A stretch of DNA of 64,000 nt, taken from the NCBI RefSeq assembly GCF_901000735.1, contig NC_081545.1:16375745-16439744 (forward strand). The letters run 5' to 3'. The notes under the pieces were generated by a model that worked only from the letters and a program-made list of their open reading frames with translations, was not told the DNA's origin and made no database searches. Origin of the DNA: Corylus avellana (lineage: Eukaryota > Streptophyta > Magnoliopsida > Fagales > Betulaceae). This document shows, piece by piece, positions 22,641-34,470 of this stretch. The position numbers were made by a program, and so were the translations under genes. The stretch's first letter is position 1. The number at the start of each line of letters is the position of its first letter.

Positions 22641-24309
22641 CTAATTTCAACGTACACCCTGTGAACTATCTAATCATCTTAGATCCTCATAAACATCTCT
22701 CCATTCCATTTGTCTTGAGATTAAATTGAAGCCACATGATTGTATTCTAATTTCACTTTGCATCTATCGAAGCATATGATGTTTCAACTGTCCATTTATG
22801 AGTGATTTGACTTTAGTTGTCCTAAAGATTTTGAATATGGAGTTCATCTTTTTAAGCTTTCTCATAAATAAGAACTATTGTTTGTGTGAAACTTCATTCT
22901 TTTCAATAATATAGTGCTGACAATGTTTGTGGGTATCATTTATGTTAAATCCTTACGAGACTTCATTCGTCCACTAGGGATGCTTAGGGGTTTAAAAGGT
23001 TTGTTGCATATGCCAAATGCAATCGTCTCTCCCACGATAGATGATTTATGTTTCATGTTTTCATTTTTGCGTTTTGTATTGCTAAAGGACTAGCAATATG
23101 TAAGTTTGTGAGTATTTGATGAGTGTCAAATATTGCATATTTGAGCCCCTTAATTTGCATTTGTTAATTCTTTAGCTGTATTATAATCTAATGTTTTATG
23201 TTAGTTGCATTATTTTAGTGTTTTGTAAGTTACTAAGGGAAAAATGTGGATTTAAGGTGAGAAATGCAAAGTTTGGAAGAAAAGCCACCAAGGAGAGGGA
23301 TCGAGTGCACTAGATTGGCGCTCGAGCGCACCCACGCCTATGGACAGACCAGTGCGCGAGCACAAAAATCTCATGCTCAAGTGCGCTCAAGCACACCGAC
23401 CATGAGATTGAGCGCACTCGTCTGATAGGTTGGCCTAGCGTCATTTTTAGGGTAAAAAACCCTAGAAACCCCTATAGAAAGCTAGAGAAAGAGCATAAAA
23501 ATGCGGCTGGAGACAGAGGACAAATATTTCACACCATCATTCCCTTTTGCTTAGTTTTTCCTTTATGTTTAGGATTTATTTTCCGTAGTTATGTGTAACT
23601 AATTTCTCAACTAAGGTTGATGATGAAGCCTTACCAATGAAGAGCAACTATATTTTCTTGTAAGTTGATATTTTCCGAATATATGAGTTTTGATATTTTA
23701 ATTGTTCTACTTCAATTCACTTAGTGAGATGATTCTTGGATATGAGTTCAATCATCTTTTTTTTTTTTATGATTTAAGATAGTTTCTATCAATTGATTTG
23801 CTTGGACTTTCATTTATCAAAATATTGGATATTCTTTGTGTTTCGTTCTAAGGATACACTTGATGATTTGGTTTACATTGGATATCTTTTGTGATTTGTT
23901 TTATGGATACATTTGACGATTTTATTTAAATTGAATATCTTTTGAGATTTGTGCAATAACGGGTTGATTGGATGATTTAATTAATCTTTGAAGCAAAGTA
24001 GAACATACATAAGATTTTCGTGAGAATTTCGTATATATTGATGACCATGAGAATATGTTGCTATGATTCAGAGGGTGTGGATTCCAAAACCTTTGTGCTT
24101 TATCTTTTGATTAATTTCACTTTGTTTTGGTTTATATTTTTATTTTCTTTTCAAAATTACTCACATTTCAGAACTAGGTTAAAATTTAATTGGTTTAGGT
24201 ATATTTGTTTTCATCAACACAATTCCCTGTAGGTTCAACCTCGCACTTGCAAAACCTATATTGCAAAATGATTCGTGCACTTGTGAGTACATTAAAATTT
24301 AACAACATT
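22640..24309 (+). mobile_element. LTR (plus orientation) plus 3' internal piece, copy 1
   Basis: 23117-24309 is an LTR starting TGATGAGTGTCAAATATTGC, and 22640-23116 is the internal sequence preceding it, ending in a PPT-like GTAAGTTTGTGAGTATT. Both are reverse-complement relatives of the retrotransposon at 29959-35750 (internal 31242-31640 and LTR). The 5' part of this plus-strand element is missing. Confidence 0.65.
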
Positions 24310-25059
24310 TAGTTTCTAGTACGGCATGAATGCTAGGTAAGTTGATCTTCACTTTTCATCCTTTACGATTCCCAAAATTCTTGCAAAACAATGAACTATC
24401 AAGAGAACTCGCTGGGGGTGCGTCGGCAGATCTCCCTCCGATGCCTAAGTCATTTCCTTTGGTTAAAGGATATGCTCAATGCACAATCACTAAGTCCAGT
24501 CTCCATACCTGTAGTGGGGGGCCTAATTATAGGCCAAATTTTCAGCCAAATATCATATTTTGGCCAAGAATTTGGGATTTGATATGGAGGAGTGATTTGC
24601 ACATGATTGGAGCCTTTAATGCCATCTTATCCTTATTTGGGAAGATACCATATCCGTATCCCCTCCTATTATGGCGTATTCTACGAACCGAGGGATTTAG
24701 ATCGAGTCGTATCTTTCCACAAGGCAGTTTCCACTAGCGGTCGGCCAAAGCATTTGGGCGGTCGACCGGAACTACAAACAAAAAGACACACTTTCCTTAT
24801 AATCAGCTTCGGTGGTTTCCTTCCATGTTTTTAGGATAGTCAGCAGACTGTTAGTACATGGGCAGTCGACCGGGGGACGAATGGGTTGAACGAAACTCTC
24901 TGAGCGAACAATTATTCATTTAGAAAAAGGAGCGTTCGACCGGTAGTTGAACGGCTGTCGAACAGTCAACACTTTTTGCATTTTTCGAACTGAATTTTGG
25001 AACCGAATTAAGCCAACAAAAAAACTAACAAATGCTCCCTTTGGTAATTCAGTGACAAA
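24310..25059 (-). mobile_element. LTR-like remnant between inverted LTRs, copy 1
   Basis: On the minus strand it starts with AATTACCAAAGGGAGCATTTGTTAG, a PPT-like run followed by a TGTTAG start. It carries paired CGTTCGAC/GTCGAACG phrases and ends with ACTTAGGCATCGGAGGGAG, the R/U5-like signature seen in other LTRs here. Probably the 3' LTR of a Copia/SIRE-like element; a gypsy origin cannot be excluded. The open frames in it are not genes. Confidence 0.4.
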
Positions 25060-25064
25060 ACCAA

Positions 25065-26345
25065 TGATGTACAAATTTAATTGTACTCGCAAGCGCACGA
25101 GTCGTTTGCAATAAAGTGTGTGGAAGTGCGAGGTTGAACCACAAGGAGTTGTGTTGCAAAAACCAATTTTCTAATTTAAATTAACCCTATTTCAACCTAG
25201 TTCCAAATTTCATAGTTTTGTCGTGCAAAAAACATAAACTAAACTAAATGATTTGAAAACAATTAATGAAAAAGTACTAAGGTTATCCGAATCCGCCTCG
25301 CCAAATCAAACAACATATTCTTGCATTTTATGCATACAATAGAAACCAAAAAGTTTATACATTGTTCAAAAGTCGTAAACACGCATATTAAATTATTTGA
25401 TGAATCCATCTGTTAAAAGAGCACAACAAATATTTAATTGAGATCAAATCATCCACTTTATTCGTGGATATTAGTCTCAATCCAATCATTTGATGTACCC
25501 CGAGATGAAACACAACGAATATAAAATTTAGCATGAATGAAAGAACAACATTCAATCCAATGAGATTAATCAAACAATTGAATTGACTTTGAACAACAAT
25601 TTAATTAAAAATCACATTGTATACATAAAACAACAAGAACATGAATGCTTATCAATGACGAGGCTTCATCTTCAACCTTAATTAGTTGAAGGTTTTAACC
25701 TCTTATGATAACAAAAACAATAACAAATTGAATTGACATCATGAAAAATGTAAAACTTACAATAAAATTGAAGTTCAAAGCTCCAAAAACCTAGAAAACA
25801 CGAATTTTGACAAATACGGCGCCCCCGTCACGTGTCCGTATGTTAACAATAGAAAAGAATGATATTTATTAGCTAACTTTAGGGTTAAAGCGCTACCAGG
25901 TCGGCCGAGTGCACTTGATCGCACTCGAGGTCATCACTTTCCACTTTTGATGGGTGCGTATACGCTCGATCGCACTAAATGTGTGCTCGATTGCACTACC
26001 TTTGGAATTAATCAAATCTTGTAAAACATGACTTTGTAGATATTTGAATTAGCTTTCCAATGACACTAAGATCACTTCAATTTGAGTTCTACAACTCTAG
26101 ATATGGCCTTTTTAGTAGGACTCATCAGGTGCGAATCATTGCTTGATCCAAATTTGCTGCCAACGTTCCCTGAAGTGTCTTAAGCCCCAGAATTAATGGA
26201 TTTCCATTTAAAGGTGTAGTTTTCCCTTAGCAACCTACAAAACACTAAAACACCAAAACTAGCCAAAACATCCGAAAATAATAAAACTAAAGGCTTAGCA
26301 AATGCAAATTAAGCGGTCCAAATATGCAATATTTAGTACTCATCA
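25065..26345 (-). mobile_element. LTR in minus orientation, copy 1
   Basis: 1.28-kb LTR nearly identical to 29959-31241. Minus strand begins TGATGAGTACTAAATATTGC and ends ...GTACATCA. It is followed only by about 23 bp of internal sequence (to 26368), so it is a duplication fragment, not an independent solo LTR. Confidence 0.75.
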
Positions 26346-26368
26346 AATACCCTCAAACTTACATTTTA

Positions 26369-26669
26369 GGAATTGAGGGGTTGTTGAGGGTCTCTTCAAG
26401 AACTCCTCAACAACCTACTGCTGCATTTGGATCTGCTACAGGAGAATCGGGATCAAGCTCGAGTATCCATGTCAGCATACCAGGAAAGAGCGGCTCGGTA
26501 TTTCAACAAGAAGGTCAAGCATCGAAGCTTCAAAGTCGGAGATTTAGTTTTATGAAAGGTTACGAAAGGTAATTAGATGCGGTAGGGGTTGTTGAGGGTC
26601 TCTTCTTCGATCCCTCTCGTCTACCAAGAACCTCACTAGTTTGCCATTTCTAATGAAGGATTCTATCTC
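26369..26669 (+). pseudogene. chimeric gypsy scraps (integrase C-terminal and gag pieces)
   Basis: 26395-26570 matches 60280-60440, the end of a gypsy integrase (VSMSAYQE-AARYFNKKVKHR, then FKVGDLVL, plus strand). 26575-26669 matches 62485-62575 in the same text direction, which is gag of the same element in antisense (QEIE-FIRNGKLVRFL on the minus strand). The two pieces normally lie kilobases apart, so this is a rearranged junction, cut off by the gap at 26670. Confidence 0.65.
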
Positions 26670-26988
26670 NNNNNNNNNNNNNNNNNNNNNNNNNNNNNNN
26701 NNNNNNNNNNNNNNNNNNNNNNNNNNNNNNNNNNNNNNNNNNNNNNNNNNNNNNNNNNNNNNNNNNNNNCTTGTCGGTCTTCGCCGTGTGTCAACCTCCA
26801 AAACTCATATAAGCATTTCACCTTATTTCGCAAACATGGATATTAAAGCATGTAAAACTTAAAACTTTAGATAATGCTTCTCAAGCTAACAATGTTTCTT
26901 CTTCCTCCACTCTTAACGACTCTCTTCTTCTTCTTTTTTTTTCTTTTCTCTAAAGGGTAATCCTATTTTTTTATATATAAAAAATAAG

Positions 26989-27431
26989 GAAAACTTCACA
27001 AACCCCCTTTCCTAAATTTTCACGTGTTTTGAAAGTACCCCCAAAAGTTCAAAAACTCTCAATCAAGGGTATTAAAATTTCAATTTCTTTCAATTATCTT
27101 ATTTTGTTAGAATTTTCTGTTAAATATTGTCAAAATTCTCAAAATACCCCTATTTTTTTATTATAAAGAAATAAAATAAAAAATTACAAAAATTCAAGCA
27201 TTTTTTATTTTTTTTAATAAGAAAAGATCTTTGCAATTTTTTTTATTAAAAAAAAAATTTTTAAAAAGGGTATTTAGGGCATTTTGACCAAAATTAACAG
27301 AAAATTCTAACAAAATGGGGTAATTAAAAGAAATTGAAAGTTCAATACCCTTAATTAAGAATTTAATTTTTTTGGGTAGTATCAAAATGAATGGATATTT
27401 GGGGTGGGGGGTGTTATGAAGTTTTCCCTAA
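26989..27431. mobile_element. foldback MITE in copy 2
   Basis: Left GGAAAACTTCACAAACCCCC...TCAATCAAGGGTATTAAAATT; right AATACCCTTAATTAAGAA...GGGGGGTGTTATGAAGTTTTCCCTA. The arms pair over most of their length around an AT-rich centre. Termini GGGAAAACTTCA resemble other plant Mutator-like MITEs. Target duplication is not clear. Confidence 0.55.
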
Positions 27432-27499
27432 TAAAATATAAAATTGGAAAGCCATTTGAGCTCTCTACTTTATGGAGTCTTAAAAAAACCTAGTGGTGA

Positions 27500-29195
27500 G
27501 CAATGGATAGATAGTCATTTTGAATATGTTTTCTAATTTCAAGGTGCACCCTGTGAACTATCTAATCATCTTAGATCCTCATAAACATCTCTCCATTCCA
27601 TTTGTCTTGAGATTAAATTGAAGCCACATGATTGTTTGCTAATTTCTTTTTGCATCTATCGAAACATATGATGTTTTAACTGTCTATTTATGAGTGATTT
27701 GACTATAGTTGTCCTAAAGATTTTGAATATGGAGTTCATTTTTTTTATGCTTGCTCATAAATAAGAACTATTGTTTGAGTGAAACTTCATTCTTTTCAAT
27801 AACATAGTTCTGACAATGTTTTTGGATATCATTTATGTTAAATCTTCACGAGACTTCATTCGTCCACTAGGGATGCTTAGGGGTTTAAAAGGCTTATTGC
27901 ATATGCCAAATGCAATCGTCTCTCCCACGATAGATGATTTATGTTCATGTTTTCATTTTTGCGTTTTGTATTGCTAAGGGACTAGCAACATGTAAGTTTG
28001 AGAGTATTTGATGAGTGCCAAATATTGCATATTTGAGCCCCTTAATTTGCATTTGTTAATTCTTTAGCTGTATTATAATATAATGCTTTATGTTAGTTGT
28101 ATTATTTTAGTGTTTTGTAAGTTGCTAAGGGAAAAATGTGGATTTAAGGTGAGAAATGCAAAGTTTGGAAGAAAAGCCACCAAGGAGAGGAATCGAGTGC
28201 ACTAGATTGGCGCTCGAGCGCACCCACGCCTATGGACAAACCAGCGCGCGAGCACAAAAATCTCATGCTCGAGTGCGCTCGAGCACACCGACCATGAGAT
28301 TGAGCGCACTCATCTGACAGGTTGGCCTCACTTCGTTTTTAGGGTAAAAAACCTAGAAACCCCTATAGAAAGCAAGAGAAAGAGCATAAAAATGCGGTTG
28401 GAGACAGAGGACAAATATTTCACACTATCATTCCCTTTTGTTTAGTTTTTCCTTTATGTTTAGGATTTATTTTCCGTAGTTATGTGTAACTAATTTCTTA
28501 ACTAAAGTTGAAGATGAAGCCTTACCAATGAAGAGCAACTATATTTTCTTGTAAGTTGATATTTTCTGAATATATGAGTTTTGATATTTTAATTGTTCTA
28601 CTTCAATTCAATTAGTGAGATGATTCTTGGATATGAGTTCAATCATGTTTTTTTCATGATTTAAGATAGTTTCTATCAATTGATTTGCTTGGACTTTCAC
28701 TTATCAAAATATTGGATATTCTTTGTGTTTCGTTCTAAGGATACACTTGATGATTTGGTTTACATTGGATATCTTTTGTGATTTGTTTTACGGATACATT
28801 TGATGATTTTATTTAAATTGAATATCTTTTGTGATTTGTGTAATAACGGGTTGATTGGATGATTTAATTAATCTTTGAAGCAAAGTAGAACATACATAAG
28901 ATTTTTCATGAGAATTTCGTATATATTGATGACCATGAGAATATGTTGCTATGATTCAGTGAGTGTGGATTCCAAAACCTTTGTGCTTTATCTTTTGATT
29001 AATTTCACTTTGTAATGTTTATGTTTTTATTTTCTTTTCAAAATTACTCACATTTCAGAACTAGGTTAAAATTTAATTGGTTTAGGTATATTTGTTTTCA
29101 TCAACACAATTCCCTGTAGGTTCAACCTCGCACTTGCAAAACCTATATTGCAAAACGATTCGTGCACTTGCGAATACATTAAAATTTAACAACAT
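27500..29195 (+). mobile_element. LTR (plus orientation) plus 3' internal piece, copy 2
   Basis: LTR 28009-29195 starts TGATGAGTGCCAAATATTGC, preceded by the same internal segment as in copy 1. Together with the minus-strand element to the right it forms a large inverted repeat with arms over 1.6 kb. Confidence 0.65.
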
Positions 29196-29953
29196 TTAGT
29201 TTCTAGTATGGCATGAATGCTCTATTCGAGGTAAGTTGATCTTCACTTTTCATCCTTTATGCTTCCCAAAATTCTTGCAAATCAATGAACTACCAAGAGA
29301 ACTCGTTGGGGGTGCGTCGGCGGATCTCCCTTCGATGCCTAAGTCATTTCCTTTGGTTAAAGTATATGCTCAATGCACAATCACTAAGTCCAGTCTTCAT
29401 ACCTGTCGTTGGGGGCCTAATTATAGGCCAATTTTTCAGCCAAATATCATATATTGGCCAAGAATTTGGGATTTGATATGGAGGAGTGATTTGCACATGA
29501 TTGGAGCCTTTAATGCCATCTTATCCGTATTTGGGAAGATACCATATCCGTATCCCCTCCTATTATGGCGTATTCTACGAACCGGGGGATTTAGATCCAG
29601 TCGTATCTTTCCACAAGGCAGTTTCCACCAGCGGTCGACCGGAGCATTTGGACGATCGACCGAAACTACAAACAAAAAGACACACTTTCCTTATAATCAG
29701 CTTTGGTGGATTCCTTCCATATTTTCAGGATTGTCAACAGACTGTTAGTACATGGACGGTCGACTGGGGGACGAATGGGTTGAACGAAACTCTCTGAGCG
29801 AACAATTACTCATTTAGAAAAAGGAGCGTTCGACTGGCGGTCGAACGGCTGTCGAACGGTCAACACTTTTTGCATTTTTCGAACTAAATTTTGGAACCAA
29901 ATTAAGTCAACAAAAAAACTAACAAACTCCCCCTTTGGTAATTCGGTGACAAA
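29196..29953 (-). mobile_element. LTR-like remnant between inverted LTRs, copy 2
   Basis: Same content as 24310-25059. It forms the left flank of the retrotransposon insertion at 29959. Its minus-strand end (GTCACCGAATTACCAAAGGG) joins across the insertion to 35756 onward, showing that the two flanks were one element before the insertion. Confidence 0.45.
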
Positions 29954-29958
29954 ACCAA

Positions 29959-31241
29959 TGATGTACAAATTTAATTGTACTTGCAAGCGCACGAGTCGTT
30001 TGCAATAAAGTGTGTGCGAGGTCGAACCCCAAGGAGTTGTGTTGCAAAAACCAATTTTCTAATTTAAATTAACCCTATTTCAACCTAGTTCCAAATTTCA
30101 TAGTTCTGTCGTGCAAAAAACATAAACTAAACTAAATGATTTGAAAACAATTAATGGAAAAGTACTAAGGTTATCCAAATCCGCCTCGCCAAATCAAACA
30201 ACATATTCTTGCATTTTATGCATACAAGAGAAACCAAAAAGTTTATACATTGTTCAAAAGTCATAAACACGCATATTAAATCATTCAATGAATCCATCCG
30301 TTAAAAGAGCACAACAAATATTTAATTGAGATCAAATCATCCACTGTATCCGTAGATCACAATGGATATTAGTCTCAATCCAATCATTCGATGTACCCCC
30401 AGACGAAACACAACGAATATAAAATTTAGCATGAATGAAAGAACAACATTCAATCCAATGAGATTAATCAAACAATTGAATTGACTTTGAACAACAATTT
30501 AATTAAAAATCACATTGTATACATAAAACGACAAGAACATAAATGTTTATCAATGATGAGGCTTCATCTTCAACCTTAGTTGAAGGTTTTAACCTCTCAT
30601 GATAACAAAAACAATAACAAATTGAATTGACATCATGAAAAACGTAAAACTTACAATAGAATTGGAGTTCAAAGCTCCAAAAACCTAGAAAACACGAATT
30701 TTGACAAAGTACGGCGCCCCCGTCGCATGTTCGTATGTTTACGATAGAAAAGAATGATATTTATAAGCTAACTTTAGGGTTAAAGCGCTACCAGGTCGGC
30801 CAAGTGCGCTCGATCGCACTCGATGTCATCACTTTCCACTTTTGATGGGCGCATGTGCGCTCAATCGCACTAAATGTGTGCTCGATTGCACTACCTTCGG
30901 AATTAGTCAAATCTTGTAAAACATGACTTTGTAGATATTTGAATTAGCTTTCCAATGACACCAAGATCACTTCAATTCGAGTTCTACAGCTCTAGATATG
31001 GCCTTTTTAGTGGGACTCGTCGGATGCAAATCATCGCTCAATCCAAATTTGCTGCCAACGTTCCCTGAAGTGTCTTAAGCCCCAGAATTAATGGATTTTT
31101 CATTTCAAGGTGTAGTTTTCCCTTAGCAACCTACAAAACACAAAAACACCAAAACTAGCCAAAACATCAGAAAATAATAAAACTAAAGGCTTAGCTAATG
31201 CAGATTAAGGGGTCCAAATATGCAACATTTGGTACTCATCA
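29959..31241 (-). repeat. 3' LTR of the LARD-like element
   Basis: 1283 bp, same ends as the 5' LTR, preceded on the minus strand by AAGTTTGGGGGTATT (PPT). It carries one copy of the GTGCGCTCGATCGCAC motif near 30805-30830. Confidence 0.8.
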
Positions 31242-31264
31242 AATACCCCCAAACTTACATTTTG

Positions 31265-32713
31265 CTAGTCCCTTAGCAAAACAAAATGAAAGCATGAAAC
31301 ATAAGTCCGCTGTTGTGAGAGAGACGATTGTATTTAGCATATGCAACAAGCCTTTTAAACCACTAGGCATCCCTAGTGGACGAGTGAAGTCTCGTGAGCG
31401 TTTAATAGAAATAATACCCACAAACATTGTCAGTGCTTTGTCATTAAAAAGAGTAAAGTTTCACACAAACCATGGATCTCATTCATAAGCAAGCTTAACA
31501 TGACAAAAATTATCATCATAATCATTAGGGAACCTAGAATCAAAGAACTCATAAATGGACAGTTGAGACAAGAAATGCTCAGATAGGTGCAAAGTAAAAT
31601 TAGCATGCAATCATGAGGCTTCAATTTATTCTTAAGATAAATACATCAAGATTCGCTGAAATCCTTATCAAATGAAACAACCAAGTCAAGATATGCTTCT
31701 TCTTTTTTTGGTGTAGGCTGTGCAATGCTTAGCTCCCTTAAGCTTTATAATTGACCCATGTAATGAGTGTTAGGCCAATGACTCTCAAACCAGATGGTTT
31801 TAGGGCACTAGATGTAAAACATCCCTAAGGGCTTAATGACTCAAGTCAAAAAGGCTACGAAGCCAAACTAGCCATACAATCAACCAATCTTGAGTTTCAC
31901 ACCTTTTTACGCGAATACTCAATGCTTAATGAGGCAAGAGGTCCTGTTACTCAGTGAGGACTCAAAATGATGATTTTTTTTTTTTAATTTTTTTTTTCAT
32001 GCCAAGGTTATTCATTAACAAATCATCCAACAAATCTCAAGATACACATGATTCAGTTCAAATTTCATACCCCACGGACTCTATGCCAATGTGCTCGTGA
32101 TAATCAACTCAAAACAAATGAAGTCTCTCTAACCCAAAAATGAGTCAAAGGATTCAGATTCCTAATGACATGATGATACGTTCAAAATGTTAAGTAAGCC
32201 AATGAAAGTTAAACCACAGGTAGAGCTAACTCATACTTAACAACAACATAGCATTTTTTTTTTTTTTTTTTAACAAACAAATAACACAAACAAACATAAA
32301 CAAACAAACAAACAGACAGTGTGTTTGCCCACACCCCTAAACTTAAATGATACATTGTCCTAATGTGACAAGAGATACAATACCATGAGATGAGGAGCCG
32401 GAGTGTGCAAAGGGTCAGGGCGTCCCCTAAACTTGAACACCAAAACACCTATCAACAGAACTAACAACAATATTTTCTCACAGAAACTCGCATCACAAGG
32501 TTAATTGCTGTTAGAAATAAAAAGAAAATGACATGAAATAAAATGAAAAGAAGAAATAAAGAAAATATCTAGAAATTAAATTGGGGAAGAAATTTTACGG
32601 TGCTTTCCCAGATCATTTGGATGTCCAACCAATTCCTTCCACCATTTCTTTTTTAGAATTTGATATCCCACTGGAAGGATGTTTCGCCACCTTAGGTAGT
32701 CTAGTTGCTTGCT
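31265..32713 (-). other. non-coding 3' internal region of the LARD-like element
   Basis: No coding frame. Contains T/A homopolymer runs (31977-32000, 32253-32272). 31265-31640 is the inverted relative of 22640-23116 and 27500-28008. Confidence 0.6.
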
Positions 32714-33895
32714 TCAAAGGATCTTCTTCGGAACATGGTTCCTCGATTTGTGATCTTGTGTGCATAGATCCTTGAGACGTTTAGCCTGAGATGGCTCTTT
32801 GAGACATTGAAGAATTGAAGCTTGGGGTTCATGAATTGTCTCAAGAGGGATTGTGACAAAGGAATGAGCTTCAGTACTCACTTCCTTGTCATTGGACACT
32901 CTTGTAGTTTTTGGGGGCTTAATTTGCTCAACCTGCTCCTCTTTTTCTTCCTCCTCATGCTCATTCACATTGAAAGGTTCAACTGCCAATGAAGATGAGT
33001 TAGGGAATGATATCTCAGTGGTTTCCCCATTCTCGGTTCGCACCTCAGGAGTAGGATCCAATATTGCATCTGCTTGCTCAAGTAAATTATCCAAATCTAA
33101 ATCATCTCCAAATTGAGCAAGGACTGCTTGCAAAGGATCCTCTAGACTTGGCTCATTAACAGTCTCCTTGACAACTTCCTCACTCCCAACTGTGATAGTG
33201 GCTTGGACATGCTCATGATAAGAATTGCTGGAAGCATCCTCATCAATCATGTATTGCCCTCTCGCAATCTCCTGACTTTGAAGCTCCTCTTCCTTGATTT
33301 TGTTGAATTCAGCAATCAAATGACCAAGCTGTCCTTCCAACCTTGCAATTGCTTCAGTGTTGGCCATAGTGGTATTTATGATTTCTTGAATGGGTTGGTT
33401 GAATGTTTGCCTGAACTCACTGAGTGCGCCTTCCAATGATAATTCTAGTTGTGGCATGGGCCTCGTGGATTGGCCGGTTAGTTGCATGAATTCCTTGAGA
33501 GAGTCTTCCAATGAAGATTGTTGAGGAAGATAGTCATATGATGCAGGAATGGAAGATGGATTATCGAATTGCGAATATTCAAAATGGTGTAGTTTATGAA
33601 ATTGGGGAGCAAAATTTCCCATAGCATGAGCTTACCACGAGAAATCAGAATGGTTGCTCTAGTCCGGGTTATAAAAATTGGAGTTTGATTTAAACCTAGG
33701 ATTTATGAAATTAGTGTTCATTTGCTCATGTGAAAAATTGGAAAATTGTCCCCAGGATAGACAATTACTTGAACTATGATAAGGGTTGGAGCAATATGAA
33801 CATGGTCCACGTCAGTAGAAATGGTGAGGGTAGTTGGTAGGAGTGGGTGTCCTACAATTAGGGGTAACATCAAAATTACCAAATGGAGAATTCAT
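32714..33895 (-). pseudogene. gag-like protein of the LARD-like element, degenerate
   Basis: Minus strand, one frame from ATG at 33895 to 32714, with three stops in the first third (TGA near 33817, then TAG and TAA near 33655 and 33630). The last 302 codons are open. The first part contains CSYCSNPYHSSSNC, a perfect C-x2-C-x4-H-x4-C spacing as in gag zinc knuckles. Then SYDYLPQQSSLEDSLKEFMQ and TMANTEAIARLEGQLGHL, a coiled-coil-like block widespread in plant gypsy gag-related proteins, and an acidic, lysine-poor C-terminus (NEHEEEEKEEQVEQIKPPK). The role would be RNA packaging, in cis or trans. It is not a host gene. Confidence 0.65.
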
Positions 33896-34450
33896 GCTTA
33901 CGCTCACTCTTTAAACAAAACACACTTCCACATGAAACATTAACCAATTTTTTTTTCTCGAACAGTAGAATAAACAAAAATATAGAAAAGAAAAATAAAA
34001 ACACAAAACACAAAATGGACAAAAATAATTTGCTAATTTTTTTTTTAATTTATTATTATTATTATTTTTTATTTAGCTGCTTCTGGTCTGTTGAGGCTGA
34101 TTCTAGAAGTGCGCTCAAGCGCAGGTGAATGCGATCGAGCACGAGTGTACAATGCACTTGAGAACAAGCGCGGGATGGGTCGAGCGTTGGTGTGATCGCC
34201 TGCTGCCAGTGTGCTTGAGCGCAGGTGCGGTGTTATCAATTGCACCGGTAGGGACTGATTTTTGCTGATACTGCAACAGAAACACAAAAACAACCAACCT
34301 TTTATCTTTTCTGTCTTTTTTTTTTTTTTTTGTTAGTAACTGTAAACAGAAACTAATAAAAAATAAATAAAAAGAAACAAATTGTAAAAATAAAATAACT
34401 AGTAGAAAAATAAAATCAATTTAAACAAAAATCAATTTTCACAAATAAAC

Positions 34451-34467
34451 AACTCCTCGGCGCCAAA
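34451..34467 (-). other. primer binding site of the LARD-like element
   Basis: Directly inside the 5' LTR, after AATT, the minus strand reads TTGGCGCCGAGGAG. TGGCGCCG is the start of the plant tRNA-Asp-type PBS (TGGCGCCGTTGCC...); the continuation diverges, so the tRNA match is partial. Confidence 0.6.
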
Positions 34468-34470
34468 ATT

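Larger units (their letters stand above)
21923..26368. repeat. segmental duplication, copy 1 (4.4 kb)
   Basis: Colinear with 26817-31264 at roughly 95 percent identity by eye, from ATTTCACCTTATTTCGCAAA to the first bases inside the retrotransposon PPT (CCTCAAACTTACATTTTAG). Content in order: leader, foldback MITE, 3' internal piece and LTR in plus orientation, an LTR-like piece in minus orientation, and an LTR in minus orientation. Ending just inside the internal region of a retrotransposon shows that the duplicated block was cut out of the copy 2 locus. Confidence 0.8.
26817..31264. repeat. segmental duplication, copy 2 (4.4 kb)
   Basis: Second copy of the block, continuing on the right into the complete LTR retrotransposon 29959-35750, so it is the more ancestral arrangement. 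The spacer between copies (26369-26816) contains gypsy scraps and a 100-N gap, leaving open whether the tandem order is real. Confidence 0.8.

Noticed and set aside
24330..24834. Open frames of up to 135 codons (and 29236-29797 in the second copy) as genes
   Set aside because: They lie in LTR-like sequence between opposed LTRs, differ in length between the duplicated copies, and show no domain.
34105..34240. CpG-rich patch as a CpG island promoter of a host gene
   Set aside because: It lies in the leader of a retrotransposon and consists of the same near-palindromic motif found in its LTRs; no gene follows.
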